Assembly: GCF_026151205.1 (NCBI RefSeq)
Contig: NC_087077.1
Location: 6,596,483 to 6,660,482 of the forward strand
DNA length: 64,000 bases
Direction: 5' to 3'
From: Bolinopsis microptera
Taxonomy: Eukaryota > Ctenophora > Tentaculata > Lobata > Bolinopsidae
In this document: positions 1-25,342 of the stretch, in pieces
How positions within the stretch are numbered: the first letter of the stretch is position 1
How the letters are laid out: every line of letters starts with the position of its first letter
Translations under genes and position numbers: made by a program
Notes under the pieces: model-generated
Told to the model about the DNA's origin: nothing
What the model saw: the letters and a program-made list of their open reading frames with translations, nothing else
The model's database searches: none

Positions 1-313
1 GGAGTAGCTGCACTGTTGCAGAGTAGCTGCACTGTTGCGGAGTAGCTGCACTGTTGCGGAGTAGCTGCACTGTTGCGGAGTAGCTGCACTGTTGCGGAGT
101 AGCTGCACTGTTGCGGAGTAGCTGCACTGTTGCGGAGTAGCTGCACTGTTGCGGAGTAGCTGCACTGTTGCGGAGTAGCTGCACTATTGCGGAGTAGCTA
201 CACTGTTGCGGAGTAGCTGCACTGTTGCGGAGTAACTGCACTGTTGCTGCACTGTTGCGGAGTAGCTGCACTGTTGCGGAGTAGCTACACTGTTGCGGAG
301 TAGTTACACTGTG
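1..313. repeat. 19-bp minisatellite
   Basis: About sixteen head-to-tail copies of GGAGTAGCTGCACTGTTGC, starting at the window edge, with a few single-base variants and one partial unit near 240. It stops near 313. The following stretch to 535 shows no gene or repeat that I recognise. Confidence 0.95.
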
Positions 314-621
314 AGGAGGTTCTGAATTCATAATACATGGTGAGCAGGTGGTGGCCCGTGGCATTTTTTAAAAGATAAACTGTTTTTCCTTGGTTTTTTA
401 TCAACTGTTTGCGTAACTATTACTAAATAAGCTTGGTATGCAGGGGCGGATTTTTACCGTCTCCAATACATATATGTACAGAAACTCAAAAGCAGCGCTA
501 AAAATGATTAAAAAACTGATCTCAGCTTTTTCTTGACGTAAGTAGTGTATGAGGGATTTTTGGAGCTGTATTTAAGCAAAAATTGGGGCACATTTTTTAA
601 AAACCGCATGTAATTATGCAA

Positions 622-700
622 TCACCCAGGTGGTGCAGTTGGTTAATCTGCCGGATTTTATGCCAGGGGTTGCAAGTTCAAATCCCAGTCGGAGTCGTTC
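622..700 (+). other. tRNA-like (A box/B box) segment in left arm
   Basis: TGGTGCAGTTGGTTAA resembles a tRNA D-arm/A box and GTTCAAATCCC, about 38 bases later, resembles a B box. The T-stem does not pair well, so this is not a functional tRNA gene; it looks like a tRNA-derived SINE head or an internal pol III promoter. The same segment is mirrored in the right arm. Confidence 0.5.
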
Positions 701-1148
701 TCCAATGTGATTATATTATTATGACGTTAAATATTTAACCTAGTTTAACCCACCAATCAATTTTATTTAACCCTACGTTATGTGATACAGATGTATCAAC
801 TAAACACATTCATTACACAGCAGAAGTCGTTAAATGTATTATAGTGTACACATTCACGTAACAACGATATTGTTGATGTGGTCACGTAATTAGAGAGCAC
901 TTTTATGACGTGGTTAATATCAAGATTGTATTATCAATATATAGTCCCAGTACATAAGTTACGGTAACAGCTGTGTTAGTGCTTGTCAGTTACTGACTTC
1001 AGACTTAACGAACCAAATAAAACTACAGGTTAATTGTTAAAATGTGATTTTTTAAGAAATTCAAATACATGAGTATTTATATGTAAAACATATTACGAGA
1101 AATTCTTTTAAATTACGAATATAAATACGTATGGAATCAAAACGCTTC

Positions 1149-1697
1149 TTACATCTTGTAAACAGCAAATCGAACACAAATTATTCTTGCTACGTTCCAG
1201 TTTGTTGATGGCCTGTTTGTTCTCGCATACTGAAAGGCGTCTTCTTTTTCGATGTCAGTTCTAAATTGCTCATAATCTGAAGCATTTTCCAACAGCTTTG
1301 GTGTCAGAAATAACATCGTATTGTTTGATGGGTGGAAAAACTTGAGTTCGTCAGTGGACCGATTTTTCAGAATGAAACCAAAAGCGACATTTATTTTAAT
1401 TTTACGATTGTAGTTTGAAATTACCCGTTATGCTTTAGACTTAATTTCGCTATCTTCGTTTTCAAAAAGAGGGAAATGAAACGTATCACGTATCCGACCA
1501 TGTTTGAGACTTTCTCTAATTGTTCTCCAGTTTTGTTGATAAACTGGGCGGTACAACTCTGGCAAGGTTTGTAGAATTGCTGCATCCATAACGAGTTTAA
1601 TGGAAATTAATGATTTAACGGCCACAAGTTCAGGTCCTTTTATAGCCTGAAAATGATGCACATATTTTTTTTTGTCAATAATTATAGTGGCGTTCAT
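1149..1697 (-). pseudogene. Short element protein, left arm, interrupted by one stop
   Basis: An 89-codon reading frame starts at 1697 (MNATIII...) and stops at 1428-1430. The same frame then stays open for about 92 more codons, to a stop at 1149-1151, and the second part still looks like protein (FGFILKN near its beginning). The single internal TAA is present in both arms, so it predates, or was copied with, the arm duplication. It might be a disabled gene, stop read-through, or two separate short proteins. I do not recognise the family. The gene is divergent from the C2H2 gene at 1857, with about 160 bases between the two starts, implying a shared promoter region. In the mirrored copy a homopolymer near the start differs by one base. 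Confidence 0.5.
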
Positions 1698-1856
1698 GGT
1701 ATCGAGTTTGACTTTAAATGTCTATTATTAATAAGTAGAAGTAAATTGGAAACCTGTAGAAACTGATAAATTATGTTATAATAGGAAGTAAGTCAAGCTG
1801 CTTATTCCTTTCGAATTTGTAGATTAAAATCACGAATGATTGATTTTTAATTTTCA

Positions 1857-2867
1857 ATGCACAAAATTAAAGACAAATTAACATGCCTGGTTTTTCGGCT
1901 ATATAAGGAGGAGATCCATCAAAAATTTAATCATTTCCAGAATTGTATCCACTCATATAATTCTGTAGTGCTACAAACAAAAATGAGAAAATCATATCAA
2001 TGTAATTTTTGTGATAAACGCTACAAGAACTCTGGAAGTCTCAGAACACACAGATATGCTTATCATTCGGAAAATACTCCACAAAAATTTCAGGATAAAC
2101 CATATTCTAAAACTACACATTATGTTTTCAACTCCGATTCTCCGATGGAGGGATCTGGAAAAGCGGAGAATAAATTTCCAAAATATACCAGCTATCTTGA
2201 TGATCACTCCCTGGAGACAGTAAAAACGGGTGAATTAGATGACAAAGTACCAGAATTTGACTGTCAAGAATTGAAAACAATGGTAGATACGGTGAAATTC
2301 TCGCTTCAGGAACTTGATTTTCTCGCGAAATCAAATAAAATTGATATTAATGAACTAAGACAAGCTAGAATGAGGGACCGCAAAAATACAGAACAACTGA
2401 ACCAGAAAGAAATTGATCTTCAATCAAGAGACTTAGTCGACAATGTGATTGAAATGGAATCCCTAGTTGCCGCCGAAAATGTTGAAGAAATAAAATCTGA
2501 CATTCCAAAAGTGCGACAAGTAATTAATTTTATACTGAAGAATATGGACTTGTCAGAGATAAGTGAAAAGGATATAAATTTACTGACCGAATTTACAAAT
2601 TTTTCAAAGACAGAGGCTAAAGATATGATCGACGAAGAGTTCATGGAACTGGTCAAGATATTTGGTCTCCTTAAACCGGAATTCGAACAGCTATTTGATT
2701 CTGAAAATGAAGAATTAACAGACTCTGATACTGATAGCAGGGAAAGTTCTGACAGTGGAAGTGACGATGATGACGAAAATAGTATAAACTTATCAAATAA
2801 CGGAGAAAATACTGAAACAGAAGATAGCGAAGAAACTAATGATATGACCGATAAAGAAAGTGACTAA
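1857..2867 (+). CDS. C2H2 zinc-finger/acidic protein, left arm
   Basis: A 336-codon open frame. One C2H2 finger is visible: C49, C52, H65, H70 (C-X2-C-X12-H-X4-H). The middle (residues about 130-280) is charged and helix-rich, and the last 55 residues are strongly acidic (runs of D, E and S). A TATA-like box (CTATATAAGG, about 1899-1908) lies inside the nominal N terminus, and Met43 at 1983 sits just before the finger, so the true start is probably 1983, giving 294 residues. Likely a nucleic-acid-binding protein of the element; the function is inferred only from the finger. An identical protein is encoded on the opposite strand at 6490-7500. Confidence 0.7.
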   Translation: MHKIKDKLTCLVFRLYKEEIHQKFNHFQNCIHSYNSVVLQTKMRKSYQCNFCDKRYKNSGSLRTHRYAYHSENTPQKFQDKPYSKTTHYVFNSDSPMEGSGKAENKFPKYTSYLDDHSLETVKTGELDDKVPEFDCQELKTMVDTVKFSLQELDFLAKSNKIDINELRQARMRDRKNTEQLNQKEIDLQSRDLVDNVIEMESLVAAENVEEIKSDIPKVRQVINFILKNMDLSEISEKDINLLTEFTNFSKTEAKDMIDEEFMELVKIFGLLKPEFEQLFDSENEELTDSDTDSRESSDSGSDDDDENSINLSNNGENTETEDSEETNDMTDKESD

Positions 2868-3116
2868 TAGAATTTTATTATTTAGAGTATAACTGTGTTT
2901 GAAATATAAATCCTTGAATATTAAAATTATTTGTTTTACTTGTATCTACAAAAAAAAATTAGTAAAAGTTCTAAAAAGATAAACAAATTAACTAATAGAA
3001 TAAAAAGAGATGTAATAAAAACATGAAACTATAATAATGATATAAGAATGAAATAATAATGGTATAATAACTGTATTAATATTATGATAACTAGTGACCT
3101 GTATTTATTAATGACG

Positions 3117-4146
3117 GATATTGTTATAAATGACGGGTTTTATTGTTATAATTAGTGACAGGTATTATTAATAATGACGGTATTATTATTATTAATGACG
3201 GAATTATCATTAATAATGACGGGTTTCATTATTAATGACGGTATTATCATTAATAATGACGGTTTTATCATTAATAATGACGATTTTATCATTATTAATG
3301 ACAGTGTCATTATTAATGACGGTTACCATTATTAATAATGACGGTTTTATCATTAATAATGACGGTTTTATCATTATTAATGACGGGTGTCATTATTAAT
3401 AATGACGGTATTATCATTAATAATGACGGGTGTCATTATTAATAATGACGGTTTTATCATTATTAATGACGGATGTCATTATTAATATTGACGGTTTTAT
3501 CATTGTTAATGGCGGATGTCATTATTAATAATGACGGTTTTATCATGATTAATGACGGGTGTCATTATTAATGACGGGTGTCATTATTAATAATGACGGT
3601 TTTATCATTATTAATGACGGGTGTCATTATTAATGACGGGTGTCATTATTAATAATGACGGTTTTATCATTATTAATGACACCCGTCATTAATAATGACA
3701 CCCGTCATTAATTATGACAATAATGACACCCGTCATTAATTATGACAGTCATTAATAATGACACCAGTCATTAATAATGACACCCGTCATTAATAATGAT
3801 AAAACCGTCATTATTAATAATGACACCCGTCATTAATAATGACACCCGTCATTAATAATGATAAAACCGTCATTATTAATAATGACACCCGTCATTATTA
3901 ATGATAATACCGTCATTATTAATAATGACACCCGTCATTAATAATGATAAAACCGTCATTATTAATGATAAAACCGTCATTATTAATAATGGTAACCGTC
4001 ATTAATAATGACACTGTCATTAATAATGATAAAATCGTCATTATTAATGATAAAACCGTCATTATTAATGATAATACCGTCATTAATAATGAAACCCGTC
4101 ATTATTAATGATAATTCCGTCATTAATAATAATAATACCGTCATTA
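3117..4146. repeat. Palindromic minisatellite at the centre of the element
   Basis: Dense irregular repeats of short units such as TTAATAATGACGGTTTTATC and ATTAATGACGGGTGTCATTA. Around 3680 the units switch orientation (ACCCGTCATTAATAATGA), making the block itself an inverted repeat with a loop of about 100 bases. This is the symmetry centre of the 541-8818 palindrome and should form very stable hairpins in single strands. Confidence 0.9.
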
Positions 4147-4150
4147 TTAA

Positions 4151-6186
4151 AGGACCAGTTAACTGAAAAAAAAGTTATCCTCATATTTTGACAGATTGTG
4201 ACAAATAGCAAACTGAGCAACGAGTTGAAATTCCTAAATCTCTAACTGCTCTCTAACGCGTGTAATTAGCGTTTGTATTATTTTGGCGATGACGTCATAA
4301 AGTCCCTTGCGCGCACAGAGCAGCTCGTGAGACTGTATTTTACAGGTAAAAATGGACATAATACAATGTTTCTCCCCCAAATAACTCGAAAAGTAAGTGT
4401 TTTAGGGTACATGTTGCTTCATAAGTTATATATAAACATGGTCATTCTGCACAATTTGCACTCATTCAAAAATCTGTATGGCCTTCATAGCCCAATTTAC
4501 GAGATACCCATATTTTTGCATGATTTCTGGAACCGGAAATCAGTTTTTCGCCAATAACTGAAAAAGTAAGCACTTTAAGGCATCTGTTTCTTCGTAAGTC
4601 ATATATTAATATGCTAATTGCGGTTCTTTTGCACCCTGTCTAAAGACTCTATCACGATCCTATCGAAAATGGGCTCAGCACCACGCCCAAAATGGTTTTT
4701 GGCGAATTTCTCGAAAAGTAAGGATTTTAGGCCATGTGTTGCTCAATAACTCCTATATAAACTTGCATATGCGGCTTCGTTTAAGCCTATTTTGAAGTCT
4801 CCACGACCTTCAGAAGCAAAGGGTCGGTTACGTTATTGGGTCAATATCGGCGTGGTCAATATGTCTCCAACCGAAAATCGTTTATTCATACTTTTGGGAA
4901 GGTCTTTGCAAAATTTCGTGAGTATACGAAAATTTGCAGGTTCAATTCCATAAATGTCCATAAATGACTGGACTACACAAGTTTAGAGTTAACTTTAGAG
5001 AAACTCATAAATCATTATTATCTAAAATTAAGCTGTCAGTGTCCATGATCAACCTATGGCTACAATGTTTTACGTGAAAATTGAAATGTAAAAATCAGGA
5101 GTAATATAAAAAGTGTATTTTTAGATTAAAGTGCTATCTCATAGTTTAAGAATTGTATAGATTAACGTTTGTCGTTTAGCCATCTAAGAATCGATCGTGC
5201 CGTAATATATATGGCCAAAGAATAATAGGGTCTTGGAAATTCTATAGTTGTTCAGTGGGTCGATTGACTGAACACGTTTGCACTTGGTATTTAATTTAAA
5301 GATCATACAAGTAGGACGATAACTAGGTAAGTCAAATTCAAAACACTCCGCACACTGTACACTCCAATCAGTATTTAGTAGACCGGGTATTTTTCGGTTC
5401 CCACGGCACCGTTCTGATAGGAGCTACTTCTACTAATGGTCCCATGGGAACGGCCGTAAAATAGCCAGACTTCTTGTCTCCTGTACTGTCTGGCACGTGT
5501 GGATTAAAGTAAGAAATTTCGCTATGCTAAAAATATAATTGCTCTCGGAACTATGTCTTTTAGGACAGCGAACCATTCGACTGCTCGCATTCTTCCGAAC
5601 AACTGTAATATTATATTACAGAGTTACACTCTGATCAGCTATATTTAATATATAGCACATTATTTTGTGTATTAGTTTCATGTACTGGGGAAAAATAATC
5701 GGTACAGTCTCCCTTCGTTTGTAATGAAGCAATGAAAACAATCCAAAATTATCACATATGACATAACTTGTAATAGCAGAAACTTTCTAACCGTACATTC
5801 ACCCGCCACTGTTCAAGAACTTATGTCACTGTTTAAAATCCTGACGTGAGCACTGTACATCCAATCAGCTATTCATATAGTTAGGGTGATAGCCAAAACT
5901 ATAAGGATTTTGTAGAACTAGGGAAATAGTCATAACTCTAAAATTTGAGTGAGTTACACGTGTTTTATTGACGATGATAAACATTTGTGCATTGTATTAC
6001 ACTATGCAAGCGCGCACTGAGGGACTTTATGACGTCACGCAGCCACAGCTTATTATTACAATAACACGCGTTACACGTACGCTAGAGAGTTGGTTCTTTC
6101 GGCGATACGATTCTTTACCAGTTTGTCACAGCTGATTTAAATCTTAGCCAAATTGGAGACTACAAATTTTTCAGTTAACTGGTCCT
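4151..6186 (-). mobile_element. TTAA-flanked non-autonomous DNA element, copy A
   Basis: 2,036 bp bounded by 20-bp terminal inverted repeats AGGACCAGTTAACTGAAAAA and by TTAA on each side (4147-4150, 6187-6190). TTAA duplication is typical of piggyBac-type insertion, though the termini do not read like classical piggyBac ends. It encodes no long protein. A second copy in opposite orientation is at 22706-24737. Inside are repeated modules of about 170-190 bases (near 4390, 4560 and 4740), each with a phrase like 'aaaagtaag..tttagg..catgt' and a Y-rich gap. It interrupts the right half of the palindromic minisatellite, so it is younger than the palindrome. Confidence 0.85.
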
Positions 6187-6489
6187 TTAATAATACCTGT
6201 CACTAATTATAACAATAAAACCCGTCATTTATAACAATATCCGTCATTAATAAATACAGGTCACTAGTTATCATAATATTAATACAGTTATTATACCATT
6301 ATTATTTCATTCTTATATCATTATTATAGTTTCATGTTTTTATTACATCTCTTTTTATTCTATTAGTTAATTTGTTTATCTTTTTAGAACTTTTACTAAT
6401 TTTTTTTGTAGATACAAGTAAAACAAATAATTTTAATATTCAAGGATTTATATTTCAAACACAGTTATACTCTAAATAATAAGATTCTA

Positions 6490-7500
6490 TTAGTCACTTT
6501 CTTTATCGGTCATATCATTAGTTTCTTCGCTATCTTCTGTTTCAGTATTTTCTCCGTTATTTGATAAGTTTATACTATTTTCGTCATCATCGTCACTTCC
6601 ACTGTCAGAACTTTCCCTGCTATCAGTATCAGAGTCTGTTAATTCTTCATTTTCAGAATCAAATAGCTGTTCGAATTCCGGTTTAAGGAGACCAAATATC
6701 TTGACCAGTTCCATGAACTCTTCGTCGATCATATCTTTAGCCTCTGTCTTTGAAAAATTTGTAAATTCGGTCAGTAAATTTATATCCTTTTCACTTATCT
6801 CTGACAAGTCCATATTCTTCAGTATAAAATTAATTACTTGTCGCACTTTTGGAATGTCAGATTTTATTTCTTCAACATTTTCGGCGGCAACTAGGGATTC
6901 CATTTCAATCACATTGTCGACTAAGTCTCTTGATTGAAGATCAATTTCTTTCTGGTTCAGTTGTTCTGTATTTTTGCGGTCCCTCATTCTAGCTTGTCTT
7001 AGTTCATTAATATCAATTTTATTTGATTTCGCGAGAAAATCAAGTTCCTGAAGCGAGAATTTCACCGTATCTACCATTGTTTTCAATTCTTGACAGTCAA
7101 ATTCTGGTACTTTGTCATCTAATTCACCCGTTTTTACTGTCTCCAGGGAGTGATCATCAAGATAGCTGGTATATTTTGGAAATTTATTCTCCGCTTTTCC
7201 AGATCCCTCCATCGGAGAATCGGAGTTGAAAACATAATGTGTAGTTTTAGAATATGGTTTATCCTGAAATTTTTGTGGAGTATTTTCCGAATGATAAGCA
7301 TATCTGTGTGTTCTGAGACTTCCAGAGTTCTTGTAGCGTTTATCACAAAAATTACATTGATATGATTTTCTCATTTTTGTTTGTAGCACTACAGAATTAT
7401 ATGAGTGGATACAATTCTGGAAATGATTAAATTTTTGATGGATCTCCTCCTTATATAGCCGAAAAACCAGGCATGTTAATTTGTCTTTAATTTTGTGCAT
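6490..7500 (-). CDS. C2H2 zinc-finger/acidic protein, right arm
   Basis: Mirror copy of the 1857-2867 gene; the 336-residue translation is identical. It carries the same finger (C49, C52, H65, H70) and acidic tail, and the same TATA-like box inside the first 20 codons, so Met43 (7374 on this strand) is again the more likely start. Downstream (lower coordinates) lies the AT-rich stretch that leads to the central minisatellite. Complete amino-acid identity between two copies about 5 kb apart means either recent duplication or ongoing gene conversion between arms. Confidence 0.7.
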   Translation of the reverse strand: MHKIKDKLTCLVFRLYKEEIHQKFNHFQNCIHSYNSVVLQTKMRKSYQCNFCDKRYKNSGSLRTHRYAYHSENTPQKFQDKPYSKTTHYVFNSDSPMEGSGKAENKFPKYTSYLDDHSLETVKTGELDDKVPEFDCQELKTMVDTVKFSLQELDFLAKSNKIDINELRQARMRDRKNTEQLNQKEIDLQSRDLVDNVIEMESLVAAENVEEIKSDIPKVRQVINFILKNMDLSEISEKDINLLTEFTNFSKTEAKDMIDEEFMELVKIFGLLKPEFEQLFDSENEELTDSDTDSRESSDSGSDDDDENSINLSNNGENTETEDSEETNDMTDKESD

Positions 7501-7661
7501 TGAAAATTAAAAATCAATCATTCGTGATTTTAATCTACAAATTCGAAAGGAATAAGCAGCTTGACTTACTTCCTATTATAACATAATTTATCAGTTTCTA
7601 CAGGTTTCCAATTTACTTCTACTTATTAATAATAGACATTTAAAGTCAAACTCGATACCAT

Positions 7662-8209
7662 GAACGCCACTATAATTATTGACAAAAAAAAAATATGTGC
7701 ATCATTTTCAGGCTATAAAAGGACCTGAACTTGTGGCCGTTAAATCATTAATTTCCATTAAACTCGTTATGGATGCAGCAATTCTACAAACCTTGCCAGA
7801 GTTGTACCGCCCAGTTTATCAACAAAACTGGAGAACAATTAGAGAAAGTCTCAAACATGGTCGGATACGTGATACGTTTCATTTCCCTCTTTTTGAAAAC
7901 GAAGATAGCGAAATTAAGTCTAAAGCATAACGGGTAATTTCAAACTACAATCGTAAAATTAAAATAAATGTCGCTTTTGGTTTCATTCTGAAAAATCGGT
8001 CCACTGACGAACTCAAGTTTTTCCACCCATCAAACAATACGATGTTATTTCTGACACCAAAGCTGTTGGAAAATGCTTCAGATTATGAGCAATTTAGAAC
8101 TGACATCGAAAAAGAAGACGCCTTTCAGTATGCGAGAACAAACAGGCCATCAACAAACTGGAAAGTAGCAAGAATAATTTGTGTTCGATTTGCTGTTTAC
8201 AAGATGTAA
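7662..8209 (+). pseudogene. Short element protein, right arm, frameshifted and stopped
   Basis: Mirror copy of the 1149-1697 gene. The start codon at 7662 is present, but the A-run after codon 8 has ten bases here against nine in the left arm, shifting the frame; an open frame begins anew at 7679 and runs to the shared stop at 7928-7930, after which the frame is open again to 8207-8209. So this copy carries one more lesion than the left one. A length error in a homopolymer is also a common sequencing artefact, so the extra base should be treated with caution. Function unknown. Confidence 0.5.
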
Positions 8210-8657
8210 GAAGCGTTTTGATTCCATACGTATTTATATTCGTAATTTAAAAGAATTTCTCGTAATATGTTTTACATATAAATACTCATGTATTTGAATT
8301 TCTTAAAAAATCACATTTTAACAATTAACCTGTAGTTTTATTTGGTTCGTTAAGTCTGAAGTCAGTAACTGACAAGCACTAACACAGCTGTTACCGTAAC
8401 TTATGTACTGGGACTATATATTGATAATACAATCTTGATATTAACCACGTCATGAAAGTGCTCTCTAATTACGTTACCACATCAACAATATCGTTGTTAC
8501 GTGAATGTGTACACTATAATACATTTAACGACTTCTGCTGTGTAATGAATGTGTTTAGTTGATACATCTGTATCACATAACGTAGGGTTAAATAAAATTG
8601 ATTGGTGGGTTAAACTAGGTTAAATATTTAACGTCATAATAATATAATCACATTGGA

Positions 8658-8736
8658 GAACGACTCCGACTGGGATTTGAACTTGCAACCCCTGGCATAA
8701 AATCCGGCAGATTAACCAACTGCACCACCTGGGTGA
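8658..8736 (-). other. tRNA-like (A box/B box) segment in right arm
   Basis: Reverse-complement copy of the segment at 622-700, with the same A-box and B-box-like motifs, near the right terminus of the palindromic element. Confidence 0.5.
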
Positions 8737-8823
8737 TTGCATAATTACATGCGGTTTTTAAAAAATGTGCCCCAATTTTTGCTTAAATACAGCTCCAAAA
8801 ATCCCTCATACACTACTTACGTA

Positions 8824-10475
8824 AATGCAGCAGCATGGCAGAACAGCCCAGGAAACCTTACTAATACTAATACTGGTAGGGGCCTAACTTCGAAAATAAA
8901 AGAGATAGAAACGTCTGGTTTTCAACAAAATGTTTGCCTTGTAAAAATAGAGTTTCCTTATTTTGGGCCTTACAAGTGCGCAGCTTTAACTTTGCGGATT
9001 CTTGTTCTATGATTGCAGCTGAATCGTATCACGTGGTACACTGGTACGTGGTGCAACTGCAATTGCATTCTTGGAATGTTTGAAGCGTGCAAATGCAATG
9101 ACAAATAAACTAACGAGCGCGCGTGGAGTTCAACAATGAACAAGTTGTGAAGACGCGATCACCTTTGGCTTTATTAGTAATATCGCCAGCCAGTAAGGTC
9201 TGCTGGGGACTGTAGAGTGATTTAGCACGCTGGCAATGAGAGATCGAGATCGAGTAAAGGCAAAGCTTGTAGTGTAGCGCGATGCACTACTAGTACTTGA
9301 ACTTCGGTAGATCGGCGAGATGCACCACTGGGCCTCACCGAGCTGCGAAGGGTTGACGTCGTGAATCAAGAGTAAAGCTATATAAATATAATGTCTAACT
9401 CTAAAGCCAAAGGACGTCAATAACGTGATCCGCCGCGGCTAGGTCTAATTAAAGTATAAGTAACACCAGTAGCCGAAATTGTGCGGCTCTTTTTCATGAC
9501 TACGCAATGCAATTTAATTTTAATGGCTTTTAAGGTTCGCCATACACCATAACAAGCCATGGCTGATAATTATATTTATAAGAATGTATGATGTATGATC
9601 TCCAATGTTGAATGTCATAGTCTTCGTAGGTTTACAACCTACCAGGACGCGCGCCGAGTTGGACTCGTCGACTATATGGAACAGATATTTTACGAGTATC
9701 ACCCGTTAACATAGTCTCAGGAGTCACAGCCACACGAAAAGCTTGCCATTTCGTTCTGGTGTTAGATTTTCCCGAGGATCCTTTTTTGTTTTTACAGTAA
9801 AAAGTATAAATATCATGAGAACTTGGTTACTCGGCACAAACAAATGAAAACGAAGAACATTTTGTACTAATATATAACATCATTCATTGTATTTCAAACA
9901 ATTATGTTCACAGTTCCACACGCATTATATCAACGTTAAACTACGGAAAGTTTCGGTTTTTTTGCAAGGTATTTTAAGATAAAAAATAAACCGTGGGCGG
10001 TCATTCACATCATCATAATCAACTAATGTATATATATATACTCACAAGGATAAACTTAATTCAGTTTAATACGATTTTAAATTCAAACGCCCGGTTATCA
10101 GTCCATAGCTAGGTCGGAAAATTTAGTTGTGATTCGGAATAAAGGGCCGCGTAAACTCAGAACCGAACATGAGAATTACCTGGCAGTTAGGTAAGGATCG
10201 CATCGAACCAATCTAAGTTAATCTCTGTAATTAAAGATGTTTCCCGAGAAATCCATTAGTAAGCTTACAATGTACCTACATGTAAGTTACATTGGAATTA
10301 TTGCTCCAATATTCAATAATTAGTCCTAGACGAAACAATTAGTATCCTCGACCAGTCTAATTGAGTACCAGTAGGCAGGTAGTACCTACTGTAGTAGTAC
10401 TAGGCACACTAATGGAGCTCATTTTAACAGATTATCTATTAGATCTTAAATTGCTGAAAATTTCGTACATCAATT
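8824..10475. other. Intergenic stretch with a repeat shared with 42178-42310
   Basis: No gene is supported. A segment around 9270-9385 (GATCGGCGAGATGC and neighbouring AGCGCGATGC) resembles 42178-42310, suggesting an unclassified dispersed repeat. Confidence 0.4.
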
Positions 10476-10481
10476 TTTATT
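10476..10481 (-). terminator. Candidate poly(A) signal for the grb2 homologue
   Basis: AATAAA on the minus strand about 290 bases beyond the stop codon at 10768-10770. No nearer canonical hexamer was noticed. Assignment rests on position only. Confidence 0.4.
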
Positions 10482-10767
10482 CAACGTTTTTAGATTTTTT
10501 AGCCGGTTAGTTTTGGAGTTAGACTTGTTGTGACGAAACCATTTAATCAGAAAAATCAATTGAGTCTTGTTTCGGAAATTGGAAACATAATGTCAGGATA
10601 AAGGAAATAAAAACTAGAAAAGTCTCAAATTGTAAAGGAGCAGAATCGCTGGTTGCCGAGCTACAATTACGTCGTCCTGCCCCAGCCGGGCTTGAGTTTT
10701 GGTTACCGAGACAACCGCGTCACCAAGTAATCTTGAAGAAAACGCGGAGATTAAAGCTCGCATCTTT

Positions 10768-25342
<14,575 letters not shown>

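Larger units (their letters stand above)
541..8818. mobile_element. Giant palindromic element with two mirrored gene pairs
   Basis: The sequence from 541 rightwards equals the reverse complement of the sequence from 8818 leftwards, over roughly 3.1 kb per arm once the inserted 4151-6186 element is removed. The arms meet inside a palindromic minisatellite near 3660-3740. Identity is very high; I found only scattered single-base differences and small indels. Termini read AGTAGTGTATGAGGG inward from each side. ACGTA lies at 536-540 and again at 8819-8823, a possible 5-6 bp target duplication (because it is close to palindromic, it could instead be part of the terminal repeat). AG-starting termini and 6-bp duplications are known for Polinton/Maverick elements, but no polymerase, integrase or capsid gene is present, so membership is only a hypothesis. 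An alternative is an unclassified foldback transposon. Confidence 0.85.

Noticed and set aside
5395..5500. Possible small gene inside the TTAA element (also 23324-23509)
   Set aside because: The frame is open in copy B but not maintained in copy A; no coding constraint.
9130..9420. 96-codon minus-strand frame
   Set aside because: Overlaps the CG-rich dispersed repeat; no family signature and no supporting context.
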